NCBI RefSeq assembly: GCF_014831675.1
Contig: NZ_VJXY01000058.1
Span: 1-38,050 of the forward strand
From: Komarekiella delphini-convector SJRDD-AB1
Lineage (GTDB): Bacteria > Cyanobacteriota > Cyanobacteriia > Cyanobacteriales > Nostocaceae
Length of the DNA: 38,050 bases
Reading direction: 5' to 3'
Shown here: piece after piece, positions 24,543-31,921 of the stretch
Numbering within the stretch: position 1 is the stretch's first letter
Layout of the letters: the number at the start of each line of letters is the position of its first letter
The notes under the pieces: generated by a model
The model's input: the letters and a program-made list of their open reading frames with translations, nothing else
What the model was told of the DNA's origin: nothing
Database searches by the model: none
Translations under genes and position numbers: made by a program

Positions 24543-26948
24543 ATGACAAATCAACCCTCCCGAAAAATTCCGTCTTGCACTTGGAATCGTCCCATCGGTC
24601 TAGGCTGGGATAAGCCTTATACCGTCCGCTACGCAAGTAATATCGATGATGGCCCTTGGCATGGTATGCCTTTAGGTGGCTTTGGTGCAGGTTGCATCGG
24701 TCGTTCTTCACGGGGAGATTTTAATCTGTGGCACATTGATGGCGGTGAACATATCTTCAAAAACGTCCCCGCCTGTCAATTCAGTGTATTTGAGTCTAAT
24801 GGTGCATCTTCCCAAGCCTACGCTTTGTCTACGCAAGCGCCAGAAGATGGCACTCTCAAAGCTTGTCACTGGTATCCGACACTTCGCGGTACAGAGGGGA
24901 CGGGCAATTATCATGCGCTATATCCCCGTAGCTGGTTTGTGTATGAAAATGTATTTCAAGCACAGTTGACCTGTGAGCAGTTTTCCCCTGTTTGGGCAGG
25001 CAATTACCAAGAACCTAGCTACCCTGTGGCGGTGTTTCTCTGGAATGCTCACAACCCTACAGATGCACCTATTACTCTTAGCATCATGCTCACCTGGCAA
25101 AATATGGTGGGTTGGTTTACTAACGCTGTTAAATCCCCTGAAGTGCGGGTGCGCGATGATGGTAGTCCGGTTTACGAATACCAACCACGCTGGGGCGAAA
25201 GTCAAGGGAATTATAACCAGATTGTTGAAGAGACACAACAGTTTGGTTGTGTTTTAGGTCGGGTTGGTAGTGATACTTTGCAGGAAGGGGATGGGACTTG
25301 GTGCATTGCTACGCCGAAACATCCGCAGGTAGAGGTATTTCACCACACTCGGTGGAATCCTGTTGGTACAGGTGAGGATGTGTGGCAAAACTTTGCTCAA
25401 GATGGCTCTTTGCCTAATTATATAGATGCAAATCCAGCCGTAGAAGGTGAACAGTTAGGGGCTGCGATCGCAATCCGTTTTACTCTCCAACCAGGGGAAA
25501 ATCTAGAAATCCCCTTTGTCCTGGCTTGGGATTTCCCGATTACAGAATTTGCCGCTGGGGTTAACTATTATCGCAGATATACAGACTTTTTTGGTAATAG
25601 TGGCAATAATGCCTGGGCGATCGCATCTACTGCTCTACAAGAATATCAAAGTTGGCGATCGCAGATTCAAAACTGGCAACAACCCATTCTCGACCGGGAA
25701 GACTTACCCGACTGGTTTAAAATGGCTCTATTTAATGAGCTTTACGACCTCACCAGCGGTGGTACTCTCTGGAGTGCTGCCTCAGAACTTGACCCCATCG
25801 GTCAGTTTGCAGTATTGGAATGCTTAGATTACCGCTGGTATGAAAGTTTAGATGTGCGATTATATGGTTCTTTTGCCCTACTGATGCTGTTTCCCGAACT
25901 GGAAAAATCGGTGATGCGGGCATTTGCAAGGGCAATTCCCCAAGGTGATGATACTCCCCGGATAATTGGCTATTACTTGACAATCAAGGCAGAAAGTCCG
26001 ATCGCAGTTCGTAAAGTCGCAGGCGCGACACCCCACGATTTAGGCGCACCCAATGAACATGTTTGGGAAAAAACTAACTATACCAGTTATCAAGACTGCA
26101 ATTTATGGAAGGATTTAGGTAGTGATTTCGTATTGCAAGTATACCGCGATTTTCTGCTCACGGGTGCTGACGATGTGGAATTTTTAACAGACTGCTGGGA
26201 TGCGATCGCTCAAACTCTCGACTATTTGAAAACCTTTGACTTAGATGGCGATGGTATTCCCGAAAATTCCGGTGCGCCTGATCAAACCTTTGATGATTGG
26301 CGGTTACAGGGCGTAAGTGCTTATTGTGGTGGTTTGTGGTTAGCAGCGCTACAAGCAGCGATTGCTATCAGTGAAGTTTTATTAATGCACCGCAGAGGTA
26401 ACACAGCGGAGTTGGCGGTGCAAAAATCCACTTATGAAGCTTGGTTAGAACAATCTCGCCCAATCTACGAGGAAAAACTCTGGAATGGTCAATATTACAA
26501 ACTCGACAGCGAGAGTGGTTCTAATGTGGTAATGGCGGATCAGTTGTGCGGACAGTTCTACGCCCGACTACTGGATTTACCAGATATTGTATCGAGCGAT
26601 CGCGCCCTCTCTGCCTTGAAAACTGTATATGATGCTTGCTTTATGAAATTCTGCCAAGGTGAGTTTGGGGCTGCTAATGGTGTTCGTCCCGATGGTTCAC
26701 CAGAAAACCCCAAAGCGACTCATCCCTTGGAAGTCTGGACGGGAATTAACTTTGGGCTAGCGGCTTTTCTAGTGCAAATGGGAATGAAGGATAAAGCATT
26801 TAAGTTGACACAAGCTGTAGTCAAACAAATTTACGACAATGGGCTGCAATTTCGCACACCTGAAGCTATCACCGCTGCTGGTACTTTCCGTGCTAGTACT
26901 TACCTGCGAGCAATGGCAATTTGGGCAATTTACTTAACTATTAAGTGA
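24543..26948 (+). CDS. GH116 glucosylceramidase-like glycoside hydrolase (GBA2 type)
   Basis: An 801-residue protein matching the non-lysosomal glucosylceramidase family. The N-terminal beta-sandwich contains GMPLGGFGAGCIGRSSRGDF. The (alpha/alpha)6 barrel contains ALFNELYDLTSGGTLW with the likely nucleophile Glu399. LQVYRDFLLTG follows with the likely acid/base Asp536, then IPENSGAPDQTFDDW and SAYCGGLWLAA. The family removes beta-linked glucose from lipids or glycosides. Heterocystous cyanobacteria make glycolipid envelopes, so a glycolipid substrate is possible but unproven. No signal peptide is seen. The gene is GC-richer than the region downstream and stands alone. The assignment of the acid/base residue rests on recalled alignment to human GBA2 and TxGH116. 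Confidence 0.9.
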   Translation: MTNQPSRKIPSCTWNRPIGLGWDKPYTVRYASNIDDGPWHGMPLGGFGAGCIGRSSRGDFNLWHIDGGEHIFKNVPACQFSVFESNGASSQAYALSTQAPEDGTLKACHWYPTLRGTEGTGNYHALYPRSWFVYENVFQAQLTCEQFSPVWAGNYQEPSYPVAVFLWNAHNPTDAPITLSIMLTWQNMVGWFTNAVKSPEVRVRDDGSPVYEYQPRWGESQGNYNQIVEETQQFGCVLGRVGSDTLQEGDGTWCIATPKHPQVEVFHHTRWNPVGTGEDVWQNFAQDGSLPNYIDANPAVEGEQLGAAIAIRFTLQPGENLEIPFVLAWDFPITEFAAGVNYYRRYTDFFGNSGNNAWAIASTALQEYQSWRSQIQNWQQPILDREDLPDWFKMALFNELYDLTSGGTLWSAASELDPIGQFAVLECLDYRWYESLDVRLYGSFALLMLFPELEKSVMRAFARAIPQGDDTPRIIGYYLTIKAESPIAVRKVAGATPHDLGAPNEHVWEKTNYTSYQDCNLWKDLGSDFVLQVYRDFLLTGADDVEFLTDCWDAIAQTLDYLKTFDLDGDGIPENSGAPDQTFDDWRLQGVSAYCGGLWLAALQAAIAISEVLLMHRRGNTAELAVQKSTYEAWLEQSRPIYEEKLWNGQYYKLDSESGSNVVMADQLCGQFYARLLDLPDIVSSDRALSALKTVYDACFMKFCQGEFGAANGVRPDGSPENPKATHPLEVWTGINFGLAAFLVQMGMKDKAFKLTQAVVKQIYDNGLQFRTPEAITAAGTFRASTYLRAMAIWAIYLTIK

Positions 26949-27796
26949 TAGCGTATCAACCAAGAGCATTTTAAATCTCAACAGTGGTCAGTTGTAATTA
27001 CTACTAACCACTGCTGATGAACTCTTATAGAGCAGAGGTTCTAGGCATTTGCTAACAACGCTCTTAAGCTTGACGACTACGTTATTAGTGTACTCAATCG
27101 CCGGGTAATCTAACTTGAAATTTGCAACTTTAGATACAAACAGATGTACATAGATGTTTTAATATATGCGCTTCAAAATGTACCTGATATTCATCTAAGA
27201 AAGCAGAGATTACATCTGAGATTTTATTTTCCGGGTGTTTCCGGAAACGAAAGAAAATTTAAGTAATGGTAAGAGTTGAAAGATTTAGAACTCCAGACTA
27301 CTGGTTAAAAAAATGCCAAGATCACCAGAACTAACCCCAAAAACTCCTAATATTTCCCAGATTGTGTTGACAATTGACAAATTTCAACTGGAAAAAATTG
27401 TTTTGCAAGCAATCTCAACTTAAAAATTAGACAATTCAAGAAATGAATACTGGATAAAGTGTGAAATGTTTATTGACGACAACAATCGAAGTCAGATGAT
27501 TAATACTCTGGTATAAACACAGTAAACAGTTGGGGAATTTAAACCCGCCAGATAGCGCCTGCCACTAATCGGCTTTGGGTTATTAGTTTTCAGTTAGAAG
27601 TACTCGCCCCCTTAGTGGTTATCCTTAAACCCAATTATCTTAACTGTTTACTGTTTACCGTTTACTGTTAACTGTTAAAAACAGGCTGTTGGAATGATGT
27701 GAAACCCAATCAGTCAGATATTTATCAACTTTTTTGCCCTCTAACTGCTCGCCTCACACAAGTTAAGAAGCTTACCTAAAAAACCGAAATTAAACC
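26949..27796. other. Gene-free spacer with hairpin and dispersed repeat
   Basis: An imperfect hairpin (CAGTGGT / ACCACTG arms, about 26981-27013) follows the GH116 gene and may end its transcript, though without a T-run. An ATG-started frame of 36 codons at about 27311 has no ribosome binding site and was not accepted. A dispersed element occupies 27519-27677. Confidence 0.5.
27519..27677. repeat. Inverted copy of the glsA-side dispersed element
   Basis: Carries, in reverse, the same blocks as 15612-15720: AGTAAACAGTTGGGG, GCCTGCCACTAATCGGCTTT, GGGTTATTAGTTTTCAGTTA, then CTTAAACCCAATTATCTT and TTTACTG runs. The two copies lie about 12 kb apart. One has an extra AGTGGTTATC-like segment. No transposase is inside. 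Confidence 0.8.
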
Positions 27797-28486
27797 ATGA
27801 ACTCCTCTTCGTCATTAAGAGTTCAGGGAGAGCTGAAATATACAAATAACCAGCAGTCTCCCACTCCGAAAGTTGCTATCTTCAAATTTTTGAGGTTAGT
27901 AATAGGGGATACAAGCCTAGAGTCAGAATTTAGCCAAGTTTGGGTTCTCTATGAGTTTCAACTTGGTGACAAGCTGGCTAGCTACAATCAAGATGGGATT
28001 GAAGACAGTAGCAGTTTTCTTTACCTAAAACTTCTTCTTATCCCAAAATCAAACAGTCTGGTAGCCATTCGGGCTGCACCAGTTGACTTCCAAAACAGGA
28101 ACAAGCCTCGTTCAATAACTAAACTGTGGCGTCCCTATGCCCTTATTCAACAGCAAAATTCATTAGATTTCAGCGCGGTGTATTTAGCGATGATTAGCCA
28201 ATACTGGGACATGCGCTTGCGCCTAAATAATCTGCGAAACTTAGCGGGGGTAAAACGTATGGGTGCGTTTCTCCAGGGTTTAGCAGAGGTAGCCCAAATT
28301 TTAGGATATGAAGTGCTAGCGGTAAGGGCGAGCTTGAGTAAGCTGGACTCATATTATAACCCTTGGATAGCTCATTGGCAAGAAACTCTTGATGTAATTG
28401 TTTGGCTTAAAGGCGATCGCGTATTGCGTGATCACGCGATAGGTAAGCGATGGTTCTCGCGCCCAGTATTTGAAGCATTGCTTTAA
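27797..28486 (+). CDS. Hypothetical protein, 229 residues
   Basis: I do not recognise this protein. It has no signal peptide or membrane span. The N-terminal part (VAIFKFLRLVIGDTSLESEF...VWVLYEFQLGD) looks like mixed beta/alpha sequence. The middle has FSAVYLAMISQYWDMRLRLN and LRNLAGVKRMGAFLQGLAEV, two probable helices, and the end is VIVWLKGDRVLRDHAIGKRW. Codon use and amino-acid composition look like a real gene, and the ATG start follows an A-rich leader. It stands alone upstream of the hetP-family region. No function is proposed. Confidence 0.65.
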   Translation: MNSSSSLRVQGELKYTNNQQSPTPKVAIFKFLRLVIGDTSLESEFSQVWVLYEFQLGDKLASYNQDGIEDSSSFLYLKLLLIPKSNSLVAIRAAPVDFQNRNKPRSITKLWRPYALIQQQNSLDFSAVYLAMISQYWDMRLRLNNLRNLAGVKRMGAFLQGLAEVAQILGYEVLAVRASLSKLDSYYNPWIAHWQETLDVIVWLKGDRVLRDHAIGKRWFSRPVFEALL

Positions 28487-28866
28487 AAACACGGCGTCAA
28501 TACCTACTGGACATCAGGAACTTATGAGCAATTAACAGTTTTTCTTAGCTCAACTACAAGTGCATCTGTAATTTGACTTTCATCATTGGCTTGGATTTAG
28601 GAAATAGACATAAATAATATTTCACATTGTTGAGTTGCATGTAAGCCATAAATTAGCTAAGGCTATACAGTTTAAATGGCTATATTTTCATTGGTTAAAA
28701 CATCTCTATACAGATGTTTTACTGTATTTTATTGTCACTAGATTAAAATTTTTAATCTTAGTATCATTAATTTATAAATTAAACAATTTATCATCTTTTT
28801 TTTACTGATTATTACTTAGGAAATAATCAGATAAGTTGACTGTGTTTATTAAATATCTATAGCTGT

Positions 28867-28891
28867 AAGCCTTGTCAATCAGGGCTTTTTT
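28867..28891 (+). terminator. Possible intrinsic terminator
   Basis: A short stem AAGCC / GGCTT with an 11-nt loop is followed by a run of Ts (GGGCTTTTTTG). It lies about 380 bp after the hypothetical gene and just before the HetR-box-like pair, so it may insulate the hetP-family promoter. The stem is short, hence the low confidence. Confidence 0.4.
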
Positions 28892-28988
28892 GTATGCACA
28901 ACAGTTTTTTATATATGCTATGTGAAAATATTTTCAATAATTATGTCAAGTAATAGTTTTTTAGTTTTAACTATCTCACTGCCAAATT

Positions 28989-29005
28989 GAAGGGTGTTAC
29001 ACCTC
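28989..29005. promoter_or_regulatory. HetR-box-like palindrome 1
   Basis: GAAGGGTGTTACACCTC matches 13 of 17 positions of the HetR-binding palindrome reported upstream of hetP in Anabaena sp. PCC 7120 (GAGGGGTCTAACCCCTC, recalled). It continues with CAT as in that site. It lies about 590 bp upstream of the hetP-family start codon, and its centre is 78 bp from the second box. Confidence 0.5.
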
Positions 29006-29066
29006 ATAGTTAATAACAAATTTTCTAGTATATTAAAGATAATCAAAGTTCCAAATAATAGTAAGT

Positions 29067-29083
29067 GAGGGGTAACACCCCCC
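29067..29083. promoter_or_regulatory. HetR-box-like palindrome 2
   Basis: GAGGGGTAACACCCCCC matches 13 of 17 positions of the recalled HetR box and keeps the whole left half-site GAGGGGT. Flanking GTAAGT upstream and CAT downstream also resemble the published site, giving about 21 of 29 matches over the longer sequence. It lies about 510 bp upstream of the hetP-family start. With box 1 it also forms an inverted pair (GGGTGTTACACCTCA / TGAGGGGTAACACCC). Confidence 0.6.
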
Positions 29084-29590
29084 ATAAATTCGCAAAAATG
29101 GACAAACTTAAAAGTTGCACAATACATAAGGAAGTTTTTAAATATGTTCAGTAAATTTGATTCATGAACATGCTAAGTTAGCAGATGAAATTAAGGGTAA
29201 TGAAATAGTATAAATACGAATACTGCTCTTAATTTTCAAAGATAAATAATTTTTCTCTACTAGACTAAAAAATGTGCAGCTTTACCGGAAACTTCTTAAT
29301 CAGTAAGAAATGTTATATACAGGTAGTCAATTAGAGAGAATTACTTGAATTAGAAGTTTGGAAATTTAAATAGGACAAAACTGCATCTATTAAAAACCAT
29401 ACCAAGGTTTCGATCTTGCTAGTCACATGACAAGACAAGAAGTAAATTTTTACCTTTCACTCACTAACAAGCAAAAGCTACAGCCGAAAAGCAACCAGTA
29501 ACAATTTCCTTGATTAATCGGGGAAAATCTGGAGAATTACGGTTGAGCAGCCAACAAACTTAATTAAAAACAGCAAGACCACTAAATACT

Positions 29591-29929
29591 ATGAATCAAA
29601 ACGTTCCTGGCATTAGTAGCAACTCGGACAAGACAATGAAAAATCAACATTTTGATAAAGTAGTAGAAGCAATTCTTGCCGGAAAGTATTCCTGGGCATG
29701 TGTTTTAATGCTGCGATTTGCTGGTTACAATCCTCTACATTACATTCCCTACCGCACATACAACCGATTACTCAAAGAAAACACTCAAGCTAGTAGGTCA
29801 AATCAACAGCAAAATGAAAATATAAAAATAGTCAAACATTCTAATGATTCCAGATCTGATAGTAATGTTTCACCAAGCTGCTTAAGCAAAATTAAAGATT
29901 TAGCTTATCTTGAAGTAGTCGGAAAGTAA
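29591..29929 (+). CDS. hetP: HetP-family heterocyst commitment protein, possibly C-terminally truncated
   Basis: A 112-residue protein with the unmistakable HetP core, [19 protein letters not shown] followed by [20 protein letters not shown], then a polar linker and [16 protein letters not shown]. HetP proteins act downstream of HetR to commit cells to heterocyst fate. It could be the hetP orthologue or one of the paralogues; the usual hetC neighbour is absent, so the symbol is tentative. After the TAA the same frame stays open for 31 codons (AAA ATA AAA ATC CGT ...) to a TAG at 30023-30025. The extension begins KIKIRGSSLDQ, which resembles the C-terminal region of longer HetP proteins. The stop could therefore be a recent Gln-to-TAA change. 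Two HetR-box-like sites lie upstream. Confidence 0.85.
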   Translation: MNQNVPGISSNSDKTMKNQHFDKVVEAILAGKYSWACVLMLRFAGYNPLHYIPYRTYNRLLKENTQASRSNQQQNENIKIVKHSNDSRSDSNVSPSCLSKIKDLAYLEVVGK

Positions 29930-30630
29930 AAAATAAAAATCCGTGGTAGCAGTTTAGATCAAAATAATTTAGGTGAGAATATCATCTATAAATCAGCAAT
30001 TGAAACTCAATACGCTTGGTGTTAGCGCCAAGCGTATTGATTTATATAATTATTAAATTAATCTCCTAGATAAAATGTTATTATTATTACATTTAACTAC
30101 GTAAGCGTGTAGTAGTCAACAAAGTATTATATATGAGTATGGGATGTAATAAATTTCGTCAGCTATCTTCAAAAATCTGCCAAAATGGCAAATATATACT
30201 GATGAAATACTTTAAATTAAAAATAACAACTTAAACAAAAAGACAGAGGTACTTGGCAAACAAATTAATTTTCTACTTATGACTGTGAAATACATCACAC
30301 TGATTGCTAAAACAGTCAGTATTTCATGGATTAGATAGCTTCTACACCAAAACCGACGATCTAACTATTGCTGTTGGTGGTTCTTTTTCCGAGGAAGTCT
30401 GAGCTAAAAGAATTTGGAGCGACTACTTCCCAGAAGTCCGGGCGGAACTTCGGAAGTCAATCCATTTGTATGTCTTCCGTCGGTGGCAAACGGCGAAAGC
30501 ATAGCTTATAAAACTTTCTATACTAAGGTTGGTGTTACTTGAGTTTAAAAAGCTCACTTTTAGCACCAGCACGAAGAACGGAAATAGAAAAGTTGTAGTT
30601 AAATTATTGTTATGGCTTGTAGAATTTAAA
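29930..30630. other. Intergenic region after hetP with a GC-rich structured patch
   Basis: No gene is supported. A terminator-like hairpin lies at 30009-30038. Around 30390-30500 the base composition rises and several GGAAGT / ACTTCC inverted motifs occur (30393, 30425, 30433-30451, 30452), suggesting a folded RNA or a repeat remnant. The rest is AT-rich. Confidence 0.45.
30009..30038 (+). terminator. Terminator-like hairpin after the hetP-family gene
   Basis: Perfect 11-bp arms AATACGCTTGG and CCAAGCGTATT with an 8-nt loop, followed by GATTTATAT. It is 80 bp past the TAA of the hetP-family gene. If the frame were read through, the later TAG would fall inside the loop. The T-run is weak. Confidence 0.55.
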
Positions 30631-30758
30631 GCTAATACACTTCTGTTTTGGCTAACATAATCCTAGTCCTCCTAACCAGGATTATGTCTGCTTTGTAAAT
30701 TAGCAATTTATATAGCAACTACTGGAAGCTATTCAAATTTTTTAGCTTCCAGTTTTTT
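30631..30758 (+). ncRNA. Candidate small RNA with CCUCC loop and intrinsic terminator (Yfr2-like)
   Basis: Three nested or successive helices are visible. GCTAAT (30631-30636) can pair with ATTAGC (30699-30704). Inside it, CATAATCCT (30656-30664) pairs perfectly with AGGATTATG (30678-30686), leaving a loop with AGTCCTCCTAACC that carries an anti-Shine-Dalgarno CCUCC. A strong intrinsic terminator follows at 30721-30758. This two-hairpin plan with an exposed CCUCC loop resembles the cyanobacterial Yfr2/Cyano-1 family, as I remember it. A TAGAAT -10-like box lies at 30620-30625. The 5' end is a guess. No protein frame of any length crosses it. Confidence 0.5.
30721..30758 (+). terminator. Strong intrinsic terminator
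   Basis: Perfect 10-bp stem ACTGGAAGCT / AGCTTCCAGT with a 13-nt loop, followed directly by TTTTT. It has no protein-coding gene close upstream on this strand, which supports a short noncoding transcript ending here. Confidence 0.8.
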
Positions 30759-30878
30759 CATGAAGATAATATCAATTAGATGGTGTAATATATTGCTATT
30801 GACACCAATGGGCAATGCTGTGCCCCTACGAGAAATCTATATGTATCAAGAATTTCGTGAAATGGTATAACAAGATTT

Positions 30879-31152
30879 TCACAGATTATGTTTCTCCTTT
30901 AAAGCTTCCCATCTGGCTTGATCTGGTTCAAAATCATGAGGCGCAGGTTATGTCTTTTCAAACCAGCCTTGCAAAGCTTTAATTTTTGTTTGTCTTTTAG
31001 GCTTTTCTGGCTGTGACTCAGTAGAAGTTTCCAAGGATGGAATCTGGCTGCAAAATAATGACTTCCACTTTACCAGGAGCAATATTCAGAGGTTCGTCAA
31101 TAATTAAATGACCTGATTCATCAATTGTTGCGTTTAAATGGTAGGCTTGCAT
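30879..31152 (-). pseudogene. Decayed antitoxin-like gene (frameshift plus stop)
   Basis: An ATG at 31152 starts MQAYHLNATIDESGHLIIDE, with PLNIAPGKVEVIILQ continuing to a premature TGA at 31018-31020. This beta-strand N-terminus is typical of small cyanobacterial antitoxins. Shifting frame near 31045 restores QIPSLETSTESQPEKPKRQT and KIKALQGWFEKT. An in-frame TAA follows, then PAPHDFEPDQARWEALKEK to a TGA at 30879. The two halves together make one coherent protein of about 90 residues, so the gene is broken by one frameshift and one stop. The expected toxin gene downstream is absent; a half REP palindrome lies there instead. A reading frame of 190 codons upstream is only the 63-bp repeat array read through into this N-terminus. 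Confidence 0.6.
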
Positions 31153-31255
31153 ACTTCTGTCCCTTTTTGTTTCTAGAAAAAACACTGCTGTAAAAGGTGC
31201 GTAGGCGTAGCCCGTCGTAAACATCGCAGTTCCGAATAACTGGCTTGTAGTGGTC

Positions 31256-31505
31256 AATATCGTGACATTCATAAGCAACACCGCGATATTTATCCTTAAC
31301 ATTACGATTTTTATTATCAATATCGTGACATTCATAAGCAACACCGCGATATTTATCCTTAACATTACGATTTTTATTATCAATACCGTGATATTCATAA
31401 GCAACACCGCGATATTTATCCTTAACATTACAATTTTTATTATCAATACCGTGATATTCATAAGCAACATTGCGACATTTGTCCTTAACATCGCGATATT
31501 TAGGC
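31256..31505. repeat. 63-bp tandem array made of three 21-bp subunits
   Basis: Three full copies at 31256-31318, 31319-31381 and 31382-31444 and a partial fourth. Each 63-bp unit divides into three related 21-mers (AATATCGTGACATTCATAAG, AACACCGCGATATTTATCCT and AACATTACGATTTTTATTAT, each plus one base), so a 21-bp ancestor was tripled and then amplified. Both strands stay open for this reason. The copies drift towards the right end. The period equals that of the 6161-6380 array, but the sequence differs. Confidence 0.85.
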
Positions 31506-31626
31506 TTATGCTTATGTAATAGCTAGCAATACTTAAATAAAACTTATGAATGAGCAACACATGAAAGGAAACAATATTTATTGTTGCCAACTTAACGTGA
31601 AACCCTTTAAAAACTTTCTAGGTAAA

Positions 31627-31893
31627 ATGTTAACTAACTATATTCAAGCAGCTTTGCACCGGGCTACTTATGAACTTTTAGATGATGGCACTTTTTATGC
31701 AGAAGTACCTGGTTTACAAGGATTATATGCCAATGCCTCCACACTTGAAGTTTGCACAGAAGAGTTAAAAGATTCTTTGGAAGAGTGGATTGTGTTAGGG
31801 CTTCAGTTAGGGCATAGTTTACCTGTATTAGATAGAATTTCCCTTTTTTTTAATAAGGATGTAGCTTTTAATTCAGTACAAATACAGCCATAA
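31627..31893 (+). CDS. HicB-family antitoxin-like protein, orphan
   Basis: An 88-residue HicB-like domain: IQAALHRATYELLDDGTFYAEVPGLQGLYANASTLEVCTE... with the family's D-G-T-F-x-A-E-V-P-G and ANAxTLEEC-type motif, then LEEWIVLGLQLGHSLPVLD. HicB proteins are partial RNase-H folds that neutralise the HicA mRNA interferase. No HicA gene is next to it, so it is an orphan or an independent regulator. ATG 31627 was chosen with AGG (about 31619-31621) upstream. A longer frame from 31546 adds 27 residues unlike the family and overlaps the repeat side. The next gene follows after 28 bp, so they may be cotranscribed. Confidence 0.8.
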   Translation: MLTNYIQAALHRATYELLDDGTFYAEVPGLQGLYANASTLEVCTEELKDSLEEWIVLGLQLGHSLPVLDRISLFFNKDVAFNSVQIQP

Positions 31894-31921
31894 TTTACTC
31901 AAATTATCACTAAATTGTTTC

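Larger units (their letters stand above)
28487..29590. other. Long AT-rich leader and spacer upstream of the hetP-family gene
   Basis: About 1.1 kb with no credible gene. It holds a possible weak terminator (about 28867-28891), two HetR-box-like palindromes (28989-29005 and 29067-29083) and some 500 bp of AT-rich sequence before the start codon. A minus-strand frame of 69 codons across the palindromes has no supporting features. Long leaders are known for heterocyst genes of this type. Confidence 0.6.

Noticed and set aside
27311-27421. A 36-codon frame in the spacer after the GH116 gene
   Set aside because: No ribosome binding site, no recognisable pattern and AT-rich context.
28918-29127. 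A 69-codon minus-strand frame over the HetR-box-like region
   Set aside because: Composition is that of AT-rich noncoding DNA, no ribosome binding site is seen, and the palindromes give a better explanation.
30390-30500. RNase P RNA
   Set aside because: A GAGGAAGTCTGAGC stretch recalls its 5' consensus, but the remaining conserved regions are absent and the length does not fit.
31018-31590. A 190-codon minus-strand frame
   Set aside because: Most of it is the 63-bp repeat array, whose unit length is a multiple of three and so stays open on both strands. Only its last 44 codons look like protein, and these belong to the decayed antitoxin.
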